A stretch of DNA of 64,000 bases from Sphaerisporangium album. Lineage in GTDB: Bacteria; Actinomycetota; Actinomycetes; Streptosporangiales; Streptosporangiaceae. This document shows positions 40,928-49,343 of the stretch, in pieces. Numbering within the stretch: position 1 is the stretch's first letter; the number at the start of each line of letters is the position of its first letter. The position numbers were made by a program, and so were the translations under genes. Location of the stretch: the NCBI RefSeq assembly GCF_003323745.1, contig NZ_QOIL01000021.1, forward strand, positions 62,001-126,000. The letters run 5' to 3'. Below the pieces are notes generated by a model. The model had not been told where the DNA came from. It worked only from the letters and a program-made list of their open reading frames with translations, and did not search any database.

Positions 40928-40954
40928 CGCGTCTGCCTATTCCGCCACCCGGAC
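40866..40954 (-). tRNA. tRNA-Leu (anticodon GAG)
   Basis: Minus-strand cloverleaf: acceptor GTCCGGG pairs with CTCGGAC, discriminator A, encoded CCA at 40866-40868. The anticodon stem CTAGC/GCTAG encloses loop TTGAGGT, giving anticodon GAG. It has a long variable arm (class II) and T-arm GGTTCAAGTCC. Its 3' end is the integration target of the island to its left. Confidence 0.96.
40868..40891. other. Right attachment-site copy within tRNA-Leu
   Basis: This is the 24-base 3' segment of tRNA-Leu(GAG) repeated at 32417-32440 with two mismatches. It marks the island's right boundary and leaves the tRNA intact. Confidence 0.65.
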
Positions 40955-41143
40955 GAGTGGTGCCTGCACGTGGGAACGTCTTCCCGCGTCGGCTGCACTA
41001 GGTTAGCAAACTTCGGGCAGTGCTACATACCGGGAAGCCCGGCGTTGGCCGGGGGGCCGGGCGGGGCCGGGGGTGGGCGAGGGGGAATCGGGGTGGGCGG
41101 CAGGATGGAGGGGTCAGCCCCTACCCGGACCGAAGGAGCACGC

Positions 41144-42442
41144 ATGTCCGTGTTCAAAGGTGAGGACGAGGTCGCCGAGCTCTGCCGCGACCTGATCCGT
41201 ATAGATACGACCAACCCAGGGGACAACACGGGCCCCGGGGAGCGGGTGGCCGCCGAGTACGTCGCCGGGAAACTGGCGGAGGTCGGGCTGGAGCCGCGCA
41301 TCCTGGAGAGTGACAGCAAGCGGGCCAGCGTGATCGCCCGCATCGAGGGCGAGGACTCCGGCCGTGGCGGGCTGGTGCTTCACGGGCATCTCGACGTGGT
41401 GCCCTTCAACGCGTCCGACTGGACGCATCACCCGCTGAGCGGCGAGGTGGCGGACGGGTGCGTCTGGGGCCGGGGCGCGGTGGACATGAAGAACATGGAC
41501 GCCATGATCCTCGCGGTGGTGCGTCAGCGCCTGAGCGAGGGGCGCAGGCCGCCGAGGGACGTCGTGCTCGCGTTCACGGCGGACGAGGAGGCCGGAGGCG
41601 AGTACGGCGCGCAGTGGCTGACGACCGAGCATCCGGAGCTGTTCGAGGGCTGCACCCAGGCGATCGGCGAGGTCGGCGGGTTCAGCGTCTCCGTGGGCGA
41701 GGGGAACCGTCTGTATCTCATCGAGGCGGCCGAGAAGGGCATCGCCTGGATGAAACTGACCGCGACCGGTCGCGCCGGGCACGGGTCCATGCTGAGCAGC
41801 GAGAACGCGGTCACCGAGCTGGCCGAGGCGGTCGGCCGCATCGGGCGGTACGAGTGGCCGATCCGGCTGACGCCGACGGTGCGGGACTTCTTCAAGGAGG
41901 CCTTCGACATCGAGCTGGAGGCCGACGACGCCGAGGCGGCGGTCGCGAAGCTCGGCCCCCTGGCCCGCATGATCGGCGCCACGCTGCGCAACACGGCCAA
42001 CCCGACGATGCTGGACGCTGGCTACAAGGCCAACGTGATCCCGCAGACCGCCACGGCGCACGTGGACGGCCGGTTCCTGCCCGGCTACGAGGACGAGTTC
42101 TTCGCGACCATCGACGAGCTGATGGGGCCGAACGTGCGCAGGGAGTTCGTCTACCACGACATCGCGCTCGAGACGGCCTTCGAGGGCCCGCTGGTCAAGG
42201 CGATGGCGGACTCGCTGCTGGCCGAGGACCCGGGCGCGCGGGCCGTGCCGTACACGTTGTCCGGCGGGACCGATCTCAAGGCGCTCAGCGGCCTGGGCAT
42301 CCGGGGGTTCGGCTTCGCGCCGCTGCGCCTGCCCGCCGACCTGGACTTCAGCGGGATGTTCCACGGCATCGACGAGCGTGTGCCGATCGACTCGCTCAAG
42401 TTCGGCGTACGCGTCCTTGACCGTTTCCTTGATGCCTGCTGA
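41144..42442 (+). CDS. M20/M28-family metallopeptidase or amidohydrolase (ArgE/DapE-like)
   Basis: This is a 432-residue cytoplasmic zinc enzyme. Metal and catalytic residues sit in LVLHGHLDVVP (His, Asp), WGRGAVDMKN (bridging Asp), FTADEEAGG (catalytic Glu pair) and the C-terminal MFHGIDERVP (His). The middle segment GRAGHGSMLSSENAV is the dimerisation-domain hallmark. Relatives act on dipeptides or N-acyl amino acids; the substrate cannot be set. ATG 41144 follows GAAGGAG. It stands alone, next to the tRNA-Leu. Confidence 0.93.
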   Translation: MSVFKGEDEVAELCRDLIRIDTTNPGDNTGPGERVAAEYVAGKLAEVGLEPRILESDSKRASVIARIEGEDSGRGGLVLHGHLDVVPFNASDWTHHPLSGEVADGCVWGRGAVDMKNMDAMILAVVRQRLSEGRRPPRDVVLAFTADEEAGGEYGAQWLTTEHPELFEGCTQAIGEVGGFSVSVGEGNRLYLIEAAEKGIAWMKLTATGRAGHGSMLSSENAVTELAEAVGRIGRYEWPIRLTPTVRDFFKEAFDIELEADDAEAAVAKLGPLARMIGATLRNTANPTMLDAGYKANVIPQTATAHVDGRFLPGYEDEFFATIDELMGPNVRREFVYHDIALETAFEGPLVKAMADSLLAEDPGARAVPYTLSGGTDLKALSGLGIRGFGFAPLRLPADLDFSGMFHGIDERVPIDSLKFGVRVLDRFLDAC

Positions 42443-42516
42443 CCGGATCCATGGAAACGTGTCGCGTTCACTCCCCGTACTGATACAGTAACTTTGCGTT
42501 GAGGGGTTGGCATTCA

Positions 42517-42546
42517 CGATCAGCCCTGCGAAAGCTGGGCTGATCG
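42517..42546 (+). promoter_or_regulatory. Hairpin in the leader of the following surface-protein gene
   Basis: CGATCAGCCC at 42517-42526 pairs exactly with GGGCTGATCG at 42537-42546 across ten bases. It lies after the M20 gene and before the 42680 start. It could be a weak terminator or a leader structure; no T-run follows. Confidence 0.35.
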
Positions 42547-42679
42547 AGGAGTTCGGGGAGGTCGCGTGGCACGCACCGGTCTGGGGCCGCGGGTGGGCGA
42601 GTCGCCCGCCGTGGCTCGGTGCGTGCCCGCGGCCGCTTCGGGCGATGGGGCCCGGACGACCGCGACGCGGGAAGACCGG

Positions 42680-43252
42680 ATGGCACGGTTCGTGGCCGGT
42701 TCCCGGTTGGGTCGTCTCCTGGCCGTCGGCGGTCTGATCGCCGTCGGCTGGGTCCTGGGGCTGGTCTTCGGCCTCGCCGGCGCGGCGTCTGCGGAGTCGC
42801 ACGTCCCCTCGGGGCACGTGGCCGCGGCCGGTCAAGCGGGCGAGGACGTCCAGGTCTCCCGGGTGGTGGCCGACGTCGGCACGTCGGGGGCGGCGCGCGG
42901 TTCCGCCTCCACACCCCCTCATGTCGCTTCCGGGCCGGCTCCGGCCGGTGGTTTCCCCACGGTCAGCGACACCGCCTCGGCCGACGCCGGGGCGATGGCG
43001 GGACGCAGTGTGGACGGGCTCACCAGCCAGTCCAAGCCCGCACATCCCACGCCGTCCACCGCCGATCACTCGGCGGGGGCCGACGGCATCGTGCCCCGGG
43101 GTGGTGGCTCCGGCCCGTTCGGGCCGGGTCCGGGGGACGTCGCGCGGTCCGTCTTCGACCCGCGACTCGTGGCCACGCCCGCCGTCACGGCGAGTGCGCC
43201 CGCCCCCGTCGTCCGCACAGCCGCGGACGACCCCTCTTTCTCTCCCGACTGA
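42680..43252 (+). CDS. Exported low-complexity protein of unknown function
   Basis: This is a 190-residue precursor. The hydrophobic segment LLAVGGLIAVGWVLGLVFGL after MARFVAGSRLGR, then AGAASAES, is a good signal peptide with cleavage near ASA. The mature part is rich in Ala, Gly, Pro, Ser and Val with no cysteine or motif, probably disordered. ATG 42680 with GGGAAG before it is preferred to GTG 42566, which would add 38 residues before the signal. It precedes the chaplin gene and may also be a surface component. Confidence 0.6.
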   Translation: MARFVAGSRLGRLLAVGGLIAVGWVLGLVFGLAGAASAESHVPSGHVAAAGQAGEDVQVSRVVADVGTSGAARGSASTPPHVASGPAPAGGFPTVSDTASADAGAMAGRSVDGLTSQSKPAHPTPSTADHSAGADGIVPRGGGSGPFGPGPGDVARSVFDPRLVATPAVTASAPAPVVRTAADDPSFSPD

Positions 43253-43767
43253 TCCCCGCCCTGCGCCGGTACGGGCCCGCTGGGGCCGGCCGGTCGCGGA
43301 GCGTGCCGCAGATCACCGCTCTCCTCGATGGTGGCTCTTCACGAGAGTGACGCCTCGGAGACGACTTCTCGGGAGAGATGTGAGCGGCCTCCGCGCGGGT
43401 GACGCGTCATCCCCCGCACTCGCGTCGGTGGTCTCGACGGCACCAGTGGCAGTAGCAGCACCTGTGATGGGCGCCCGGCGTCTTCGACGGTCCTGCCGCG
43501 CGAAATCCCGCTACGAGCCGTGATTTCCCATGGCGGACGTCCGTGAGGCGCGACACGGCCACGACCGGATGCCCGACTCGCGCCCGGCACGCCATTCCGG
43601 TACGCGACCTCTCGGGCCACACAGTCGGCCACCGCGTCCTGGCGGTGGCCGTGGTCGCGAGGAGACGGGCGGGAAACCCGGTGCCCGTCGGCATGGTTCG
43701 ACGGAAACCCGTTGGTCACGCCGGGTGTGTCAGGAACTCCCCCAAGAAAACAAGGAGCGAATCAATT
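43253..43767. other. Upstream region of the chaplin gene, no gene seen
   Basis: Several frames are open but lack starts with ribosome sites or recognisable motifs. The region probably contains the chaplin promoter; CAAGGAG at 43751-43757 is the ribosome site of the next gene. Confidence 0.45.
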
Positions 43768-45531
43768 ATGCGTACGTGGGCGAAGGGCTCCGCTCCCGCC
43801 GCTCTTCTGGCGGTCGGCGTCCTGGCTTTCAGCGGCGGCACGGCATTCGCCGACACCTCCGGCACCGGCTCGGTGGCCGGAGGCAACCAGGTCGACCTGC
43901 CCATCACCATTCCCGTCGACATCAGCGGGAACGCGGTGGGCGTCCTCGGCGGCGCGTCGGCCTCCTCGCGGGGTGGCTCGTCGGTCCACGGCGGTTCCGG
44001 CACGGCCGGCACCCCGGGCAGCACCAACGGGAACGGCAGCGTACTCGGCGGCAACCAGATCAAGGCGCCGATCGCCGCGCCGATCAACGCCTGCGGGAAC
44101 GCGGTCTCGGTCATCGGGCTGTCCGACGCGGGCTGCCGGGGCGGAGCCGAAGTGAAGGGCGGCGGGAACGGCCTGTCCGGCGCGGGCGGCAACAGGACGG
44201 ACGGCTCGCACAGCGTGCTCGGCGGCAACCAGGTCGTCGCCCCGATCGCCGCGCCGATCAACGTCTGCGGCAACGCGGTCGCGGTCATCGGCCGGTCGGC
44301 CGCGGGCTGCCGGGGCGGGGCGACGGCCAAGGTCGGTGGCGGGCAGGGTGCGGGCGGTAACCGTACGTCCGGGCGCGGGTCGGTGATCGGCGGCAACCAG
44401 GTGGTGGCCCCGATCGCCGCGCCGATCAACGTCTGCGGCACCTCCGTGGCCGCGATCGGCCACGCGTTCTCGGGCTGCCGGGGCGGCGCCACCGTCGGCA
44501 AGGGCGGCAACGGCTACAACGGCTCGGGCGGGGGTGGCGGCGCGGGCGGCAACTCCACCGACGGCCGTCACAGCGTGCTCGGCGGCAACCAGGTCGTCGC
44601 CCCGATCAACGCGCCGATCAACGTGTGCGGCAACGCCGTCGGCAACGGCGCCGCCACCTGCCCGGGCGGTGTCAGCGCACCGGGCGCCGGCGGCGGCGCG
44701 GGCGGCAACCGTACGTCCGGGTACGCGTCGGTGATCGGCGGCAACCAGGTGGTGGCCCCGATCAAGGCGCCGATCAACGTCTGCGGCACGTCCGTGGCCG
44801 TGATCGGCCGGGCGTTCTCGAACTGCACCGGCGGCGCGACCATCAAGGGCGGCGGCGGCAGCGGCGCGGGCGGCAACAGGACGGACGGCCGTCACAGCGT
44901 GCTCGGCGGCAACCAGGTCGTCGCCCCGATCGAGGCGCCGGTCAACGTGTGCGGCAACGCCGTCGCCGTGCTGGGCGACGCCGCCGCGGGCTGCCTGGGC
45001 GGTGCCGGCGTGGGCGGCCAGGCCGCCGCGCACGGCGCCAGGCACGGTCTCGGGCACTGGGCCCGCAGTTCGGGCGACGTGTCCGCCGAGAAGCGGTCCG
45101 GCCTCGGCCTGCTGCCCGAGCTGCCTCTGGTCCCGGCGTTCCCGGCGCAGCGCGGGCCGGCCGCGCCGAGCCACCAGTCGGGCCAGGCCGGGGGACCTCA
45201 GTCCCCGGCGACGAGCGGGCGCCAGAAGCCCCTCGGCCTTCCCGAGCTCCCCGTGACCCCGGGCCTTCCGGTCCAGGGGGCCTCCGCCGGCGACCCGCTC
45301 GCCCCCGTCAACAAGATCGTCTCTGGCACGCCCGCCGGGGGCATCGCCGGTGGACGTTCCGTGACGGGCACCCTGCCCCTCGCGGGCGACAAGATCGGCC
45401 TGATGAGCGCCGAGCGGCCGCTCGGCGTCACGGGCATGAACGCGGGCTCGCTGGCGGCCCTGCTGGTCGGTGCGCTCTTCGCCGCCTCGGCCACGATCGT
45501 CGCGAGCACCCGCCGCCTCCGCCGCAGGTGA
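43768..45531 (+). CDS. Long multi-chaplin surface protein with sortase-type tail
   Basis: This is a 587-residue precursor with signal peptide MRTWAKGSAPAALLAVGVLA to AFA. Seven chaplin-like repeats follow (pattern SVxGGNQVxAPIxAPINVCG then GCxGG), each joined by GGNRT[DS]G-type linkers. The first repeat lacks both cysteines (PVDISGNAVGVLG); the others have two. Repeats alternate between CGNAV and CGTSV types. A proline-rich stalk leads to LGVTG, a hydrophobic segment (LAALLVGALFAASATIVAS) and TRRLRRR, a non-canonical wall-sorting signal suited to a class E sortase. Chaplins assemble amyloid rodlets on aerial hyphae; long chaplins have usually two or three repeats, so seven is unusual. Confidence 0.88.
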   Translation: MRTWAKGSAPAALLAVGVLAFSGGTAFADTSGTGSVAGGNQVDLPITIPVDISGNAVGVLGGASASSRGGSSVHGGSGTAGTPGSTNGNGSVLGGNQIKAPIAAPINACGNAVSVIGLSDAGCRGGAEVKGGGNGLSGAGGNRTDGSHSVLGGNQVVAPIAAPINVCGNAVAVIGRSAAGCRGGATAKVGGGQGAGGNRTSGRGSVIGGNQVVAPIAAPINVCGTSVAAIGHAFSGCRGGATVGKGGNGYNGSGGGGGAGGNSTDGRHSVLGGNQVVAPINAPINVCGNAVGNGAATCPGGVSAPGAGGGAGGNRTSGYASVIGGNQVVAPIKAPINVCGTSVAVIGRAFSNCTGGATIKGGGGSGAGGNRTDGRHSVLGGNQVVAPIEAPVNVCGNAVAVLGDAAAGCLGGAGVGGQAAAHGARHGLGHWARSSGDVSAEKRSGLGLLPELPLVPAFPAQRGPAAPSHQSGQAGGPQSPATSGRQKPLGLPELPVTPGLPVQGASAGDPLAPVNKIVSGTPAGGIAGGRSVTGTLPLAGDKIGLMSAERPLGVTGMNAGSLAALLVGALFAASATIVASTRRLRRR

Positions 45532-45701
45532 ACGACCCGGAGTGAGACGCCGGCGGAGCGACACCGCCGGCGGGACCGGCCGGTTCCGCGTCGCGAGCCA
45601 CGCGACGCGGGCCGGGTGGAGCCTGGAGAGTGCCGCGACAGCGCTCTCGCGAGCGTCGCCGTGAGAGCACGGACGGCGGGCCGCGAGCCATGCGGCTCTG
45701 T

Positions 45702-45716
45702 TATAGATCTTCTATA
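45702..45716. repeat. Short AT-rich palindrome TATAGA-TCT-TCTATA
   Basis: Six-base exact arms around three bases, in an otherwise GC-rich intergenic stretch after the chaplin gene. It may be a regulator site; no partner is known. Confidence 0.4.
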
Positions 45717-45742
45717 GAACGTCCGCTCTCCGCGATGCGACA

Positions 45743-45900
45743 GGAGTCACAAACACTTCGTGCGAACGCGCGAGGTGGGGTCTCAGACCCTTCGCCGTGA
45801 TCCTGCGGCGGAGTCACAGACGCTTCGCCGCCTGCGAATACAGGCCGCGGCGCCGGGCCGCAGGGCCCGATTCGCGCGGCGGAGCACAGATGCTTTGCCC
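45743..45900. repeat. Four degenerate direct repeats GGAGTCACAGACGCTTCG
   Basis: Copies start at 45743, 45777, 45810 and 45881 with spacings of 34, 33 and 71 bases. Most conserved are GG-G-[TC]-CACAGAC or CACAAAC followed by CTTCG or CTTTG. They fill the gap between the chaplin gene and the DUF5703 gene, 45532-45964, where I see no coding region. Confidence 0.5.
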
Positions 45901-45964
45901 GTTCCGGGGGCGCGGCCCGGGGCGGGCAAAGCCATGTCCAGGGGCTACAGTGGCCTCACGAGGA

Positions 45965-46150
45965 TTAAAGTGTGCTGGCCACCCGCAGGACCTTCCGTCG
46001 CAGCCGTACGTACCGGCGCCCGTCGGGATACAACCTCAGACGGTCCAGCTCCCAGTGGCCGTACTCGGCATGCTCGGTCAGCACCCGGCGGGCGGTTTCC
46101 CGCGTTGTCCCGCGCGGGAGGTACAGGTCCAAATAGGAGTACTCGAGCAC
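45965..46150 (-). CDS. DUF5703-family small conserved protein
   Basis: This is a protein of about 61 residues: LEYSYLDLYLPRGTTRETAR, VLTEHAEYGHWELDRLRLYP, then DGRRYVRLRRKVLRV. This matches the short actinobacterial DUF5703 family by the LPRGTxRxxAR and EYGHWELxRxRLYPDG motifs. GTG 46150 with GGAG upstream is the likely start; an ATG at 46177 would add nine residues. The function is unknown. It is divergent from topA, a neighbourhood often conserved in actinobacteria. Confidence 0.82.
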   Translation of the reverse strand: MLEYSYLDLYLPRGTTRETARRVLTEHAEYGHWELDRLRLYPDGRRYVRLRRKVLRVASTL

Positions 46151-46392
46151 TGCGGTTAGTCTCCGAAGGGTGTGCAAGGGGACGCTGGCACTCTCTGGGC
46201 TCTATTCTGCGTCCTCGTGGGTATCGGGTCCAGGTAGGTGGAACACCGGTAAGTGACCGGGTAGTCCGACGGGGAGAATTTTCCGACGACGGGTTACCTT
46301 CATGCCTGTGACGGATCACCCGGCACGCCGCCCACGGCGGGCCGGGAGCGACCGGCAGGAGAACGACAGCGAACAGCGAGGTAGGAAGCAGC

Positions 46393-49050
46393 GTGCCAGC
46401 CAACAACGGCAACGCCGGCGGAACCCGCCTGGTGATCGTGGAGTCGCCTGCGAAGGCGAAGACGATCGCGGGGTACCTCGGGCGCGGCTACATCGTGGAG
46501 TCCAGCATCGGTCACATTCGTGATTTGCCCGAAAAGGCCGAGGACATCCCCGAGAAGTTCAAGGGCGAGGCATGGGCCCGCCTCGGGGTCAACGTGGACC
46601 ACGAGTTCGAGCCGCTCTACGTCGTGAACCCTGACAAGAAGTCCCAGGTGTCCAAGCTGAAGCAGCTTCTCAAGGACGCCGACGAGCTGTACCTCGCCAC
46701 TGACGAGGACCGCGAGGGCGAGGCCATCGCCTGGCACCTCCAGGAGGTGCTGAAGCCCAAGATCCCGGTGCACCGCATGGTGTTCCACGAGATCACGCCA
46801 CAGGCGATCCGGGACGCGGTGTCCAACCCCCGCAGCCTGAACCTGCGCCTGGTGGACGCCCAGGAGACCCGCCGCATCCTGGACAGGCTCTACGGCTACG
46901 AGGTCAGCCCGGTCCTGTGGAAGAAGGTCAAGCCGCGCCTGTCCGCCGGCCGGGTGCAGTCGGTCGCGACCCGCCTGGTGGTCGAGCGCGAGCGCGAGCG
47001 CATCGCGTTCACCTCGGCCGAGTACTGGGACCTCCAGGCCCTCTTCGACACCGGCCACGACGAGGACCCGCACAGCTTCCCCGCCACGCTGACCGGCGTG
47101 GACGGCCGCAGGGTGGCCCAGGGCCGCGACTTCGCCAGCACGGGCGCCCTGAAGAGCGCCGAGGTCCTGCACCTGGACGAGCAGGCCGCGCGGGCGCTGG
47201 CGCTGCGCCTGGAGGGCTCGGCGTACAAGGTCACCTCGGTCGAGAGCAAGCCGTACACGCGCAAGCCGTACGCGCCGTTCCGGACGACCACATTGCAGCA
47301 GGAGGCGAGCCGGAAGCTCGGCTTCTCGGCGAAGTACACCATGCAGGTGGCGCAGAAGCTGTACGAGAACGGCTTCATCACCTACATGCGTACCGACAGC
47401 ACCACCCTGTCGGAGACGGCGCTGGCCGCCGCCAGGAGCCAGGCGGTGCGGCTGTACGGCGCCGAGTACGTCCCCGACAAGCCGAGGGTGTACGCGAGCA
47501 AGGTGAAGAACGCCCAGGAGGCTCACGAGGCCATCAGGCCCTCTGGGGACGAGTTCCGCACGCCCGGCGAGACCGGCCTCAGCTCGGACATGTTCCGGCT
47601 GTACGAGCTGATCTGGCAGCGCACGGTGGCGTCCCAGATGAAGGACGCCGTCGGCGAGTCGGTCAGCGTGCGCATCGGCGGCACGTCCTCGACGGACGAG
47701 AAGGTCGAGTTCAGCGCCAGCGGCCGCACGATCACGTTCTACGGCTTCCTGAAGGCGTACGTCGAGGGCGCGGACGACCCCGCCACCGACCGTGACGACT
47801 CCGTGCGCAGGCTGCCGAACCTCCGCCAGGACGACCCGCTGACCGCGCTGGAGCTCGGCGCCGAGGGCCACTCCACCCGGCCGCCCGCCCGTTACACGGA
47901 GGCGTCGCTGGTCAAGGAACTGGAGGACCGCGAGATCGGCCGCCCGTCGACGTACGCGTCGATCATTGGCACGATCCTGGACCGCGGGTACGTCTTCAAG
48001 AAGGGCACGGCGCTGGTGCCGTCCTTCCTGGCGTTCGCCGTGGTCAACCTGCTGGAACGGCACTTCGGCAACCTGGTCGACTACGACTTCACCGCCGACA
48101 TGGAGAAGGTGCTCGACGACATCGCCAACGCCCGCGCCCAGCGGGTGCCCGAGCTGCGCCGTTTCTATTACGGCGATCACGGCCAGGGCCTGAAGGAGCT
48201 GGTCAGCGACCTGGGCGAGATCGACGCCCGGGAGATCAGCTCGTTCCCGATCAAGGGGACGGACATCGTCATCCGCGTCGGCAGGTACGGGCCCTACCTG
48301 GACCGCGACGGCGCGCGCGTGAACGTCCCCGAGGACCTCGCGCCGGACGAGCTGACGGCCGAGAAGGCGGAGGAGCTGTTCAAGCAGCCCTCGGGCGAGC
48401 GCGAGCTGGGGACGGACCCGGTCACCGGGCACAAGATCGTCGCCAAGACGGGGCGTTTCGGGCCGTACGTCACCGAGATCCTCCCCGAGGACGAGCCGCC
48501 CGCCGACGGCAAGAAGAGGGCCAAGAAGGACGCTCAGAAGCCCCGCACCAGCTCGCTGTTCAAGTCGATGTCGCTGGAGACGGTCACGCTGGAGGACGCG
48601 CTCAAGCTGCTCTCGCTGCCGCGCGTGCTCGGGGAGATCGACGGCGAGGAGGTCACCGCGCAGAACGGCAAGTTCGGCCCCTACATCAAGAAGGGGACGG
48701 ACTCGCGCTCGCTGGCCTCGGAAGACGAGATCTTCACGGTGACGATCGAGCAGGCCAGAGAGCTGTTCGCGCAGCCCAAGCAGCGGGGCAGGGGCCGTGC
48801 GGCCGCCGCGCCGCCCCTGCGCGAGCTGGGGAACGACCCCGTCTCCGGAAAGCCGGTCGTGGTCAAGGAGGGGCGTTTCGGGCCGTACGTCACCGACGGC
48901 GAGACGAACGCGTCCCTGCGCAAGGAGGACTCGGTGGAGCAGATCACGATCGAGCGGGCGGCCGAGCTGCTGGCGGAGCGCCGCGCCCGCGGCCCCGCGC
49001 CGAAGCGCCCGCGCGCCAAGGCGGGGGCGAAGGCGGGCGCCAAGTCCTGA
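46393..49050 (+). CDS. topA: DNA topoisomerase I
   Basis: This is an 885-residue type IA topoisomerase relaxing negative supercoils. It has a TOPRIM domain at residues 10 to 150 (LVIVESPAKAKTIAGYLGRG, ATDEDREGEAIAWHL), and the active-site tyrosine (about Tyr331) in GFITYMRTDST. The C-terminal part has several Topo_C_Rpt modules (IVAKTGRFGPYVTE, NGKFGPYIKKG, VVKEGRFGPYVTDG) and ends in a Lys/Ala-rich tail (KRPRAKAGAKAGAKS) typical of actinobacteria. It lacks zinc fingers. The GTG at 46393 is 22 residues before the first TOPRIM motif. Essential core gene. Confidence 0.97.
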   Translation: MPANNGNAGGTRLVIVESPAKAKTIAGYLGRGYIVESSIGHIRDLPEKAEDIPEKFKGEAWARLGVNVDHEFEPLYVVNPDKKSQVSKLKQLLKDADELYLATDEDREGEAIAWHLQEVLKPKIPVHRMVFHEITPQAIRDAVSNPRSLNLRLVDAQETRRILDRLYGYEVSPVLWKKVKPRLSAGRVQSVATRLVVERERERIAFTSAEYWDLQALFDTGHDEDPHSFPATLTGVDGRRVAQGRDFASTGALKSAEVLHLDEQAARALALRLEGSAYKVTSVESKPYTRKPYAPFRTTTLQQEASRKLGFSAKYTMQVAQKLYENGFITYMRTDSTTLSETALAAARSQAVRLYGAEYVPDKPRVYASKVKNAQEAHEAIRPSGDEFRTPGETGLSSDMFRLYELIWQRTVASQMKDAVGESVSVRIGGTSSTDEKVEFSASGRTITFYGFLKAYVEGADDPATDRDDSVRRLPNLRQDDPLTALELGAEGHSTRPPARYTEASLVKELEDREIGRPSTYASIIGTILDRGYVFKKGTALVPSFLAFAVVNLLERHFGNLVDYDFTADMEKVLDDIANARAQRVPELRRFYYGDHGQGLKELVSDLGEIDAREISSFPIKGTDIVIRVGRYGPYLDRDGARVNVPEDLAPDELTAEKAEELFKQPSGERELGTDPVTGHKIVAKTGRFGPYVTEILPEDEPPADGKKRAKKDAQKPRTSSLFKSMSLETVTLEDALKLLSLPRVLGEIDGEEVTAQNGKFGPYIKKGTDSRSLASEDEIFTVTIEQARELFAQPKQRGRGRAAAAPPLRELGNDPVSGKPVVVKEGRFGPYVTDGETNASLRKEDSVEQITIERAAELLAERRARGPAPKRPRAKAGAKAGAKS

Positions 49051-49111
49051 TATGGGCGGGCGGCCACGTGCAGAGGGCCGGGTGTGAGCCCTGAGGGGCT
49101 GAGCCCGGCCG

Positions 49112-49173
49112 CGCGAAATTTCCGTCGCGCCTGTGGGTAGGTGGATCAACCCGGGGGCGACGGAAATTTCGCG
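49112..49173. terminator. 17-bp inverted repeat between topA and efeB
   Basis: CGCGAAATTTCCGTCGC at 49112-49128 and its exact complement at 49157-49173 are separated by 28 bases. It lies between the convergent topA and efeB genes and would act in both directions. No coding region is supported in 49051-49343. Confidence 0.65.
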
Positions 49174-49343
49174 TTCTACGGGGAAAGCCCGACCTTCAGG
49201 CGCCGCACGGCCCCGTGAACGCATCTACGCAGCGCTGAGCGCCCCGTAGCGGCACGAGAACCCGACCGGTGAGCCGGAACAAGAGCCCGGTACACAGAAC
49301 GCCCCCAGCGCCACGCACGGGCGTCCGGGGGCGGGGTGAAACC

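Noticed and set aside
43762-45564. Repetitive minus-strand frame opposite the chaplin gene
   Set aside because: The repeats mirror the plus-strand chaplin repeats; the plus strand has signal peptide, ribosome site and sorting signal.
45743-45900. Possible CRISPR array
   Set aside because: Only four degenerate copies of about 20 bases with unequal spacing of 33-71 bases, no cas genes and no typical direct-repeat palindrome.
46300-49224. Open frame of 974 codons antisense to topA
   Set aside because: topA is unambiguous; the antisense peptide is low complexity and motif-free.
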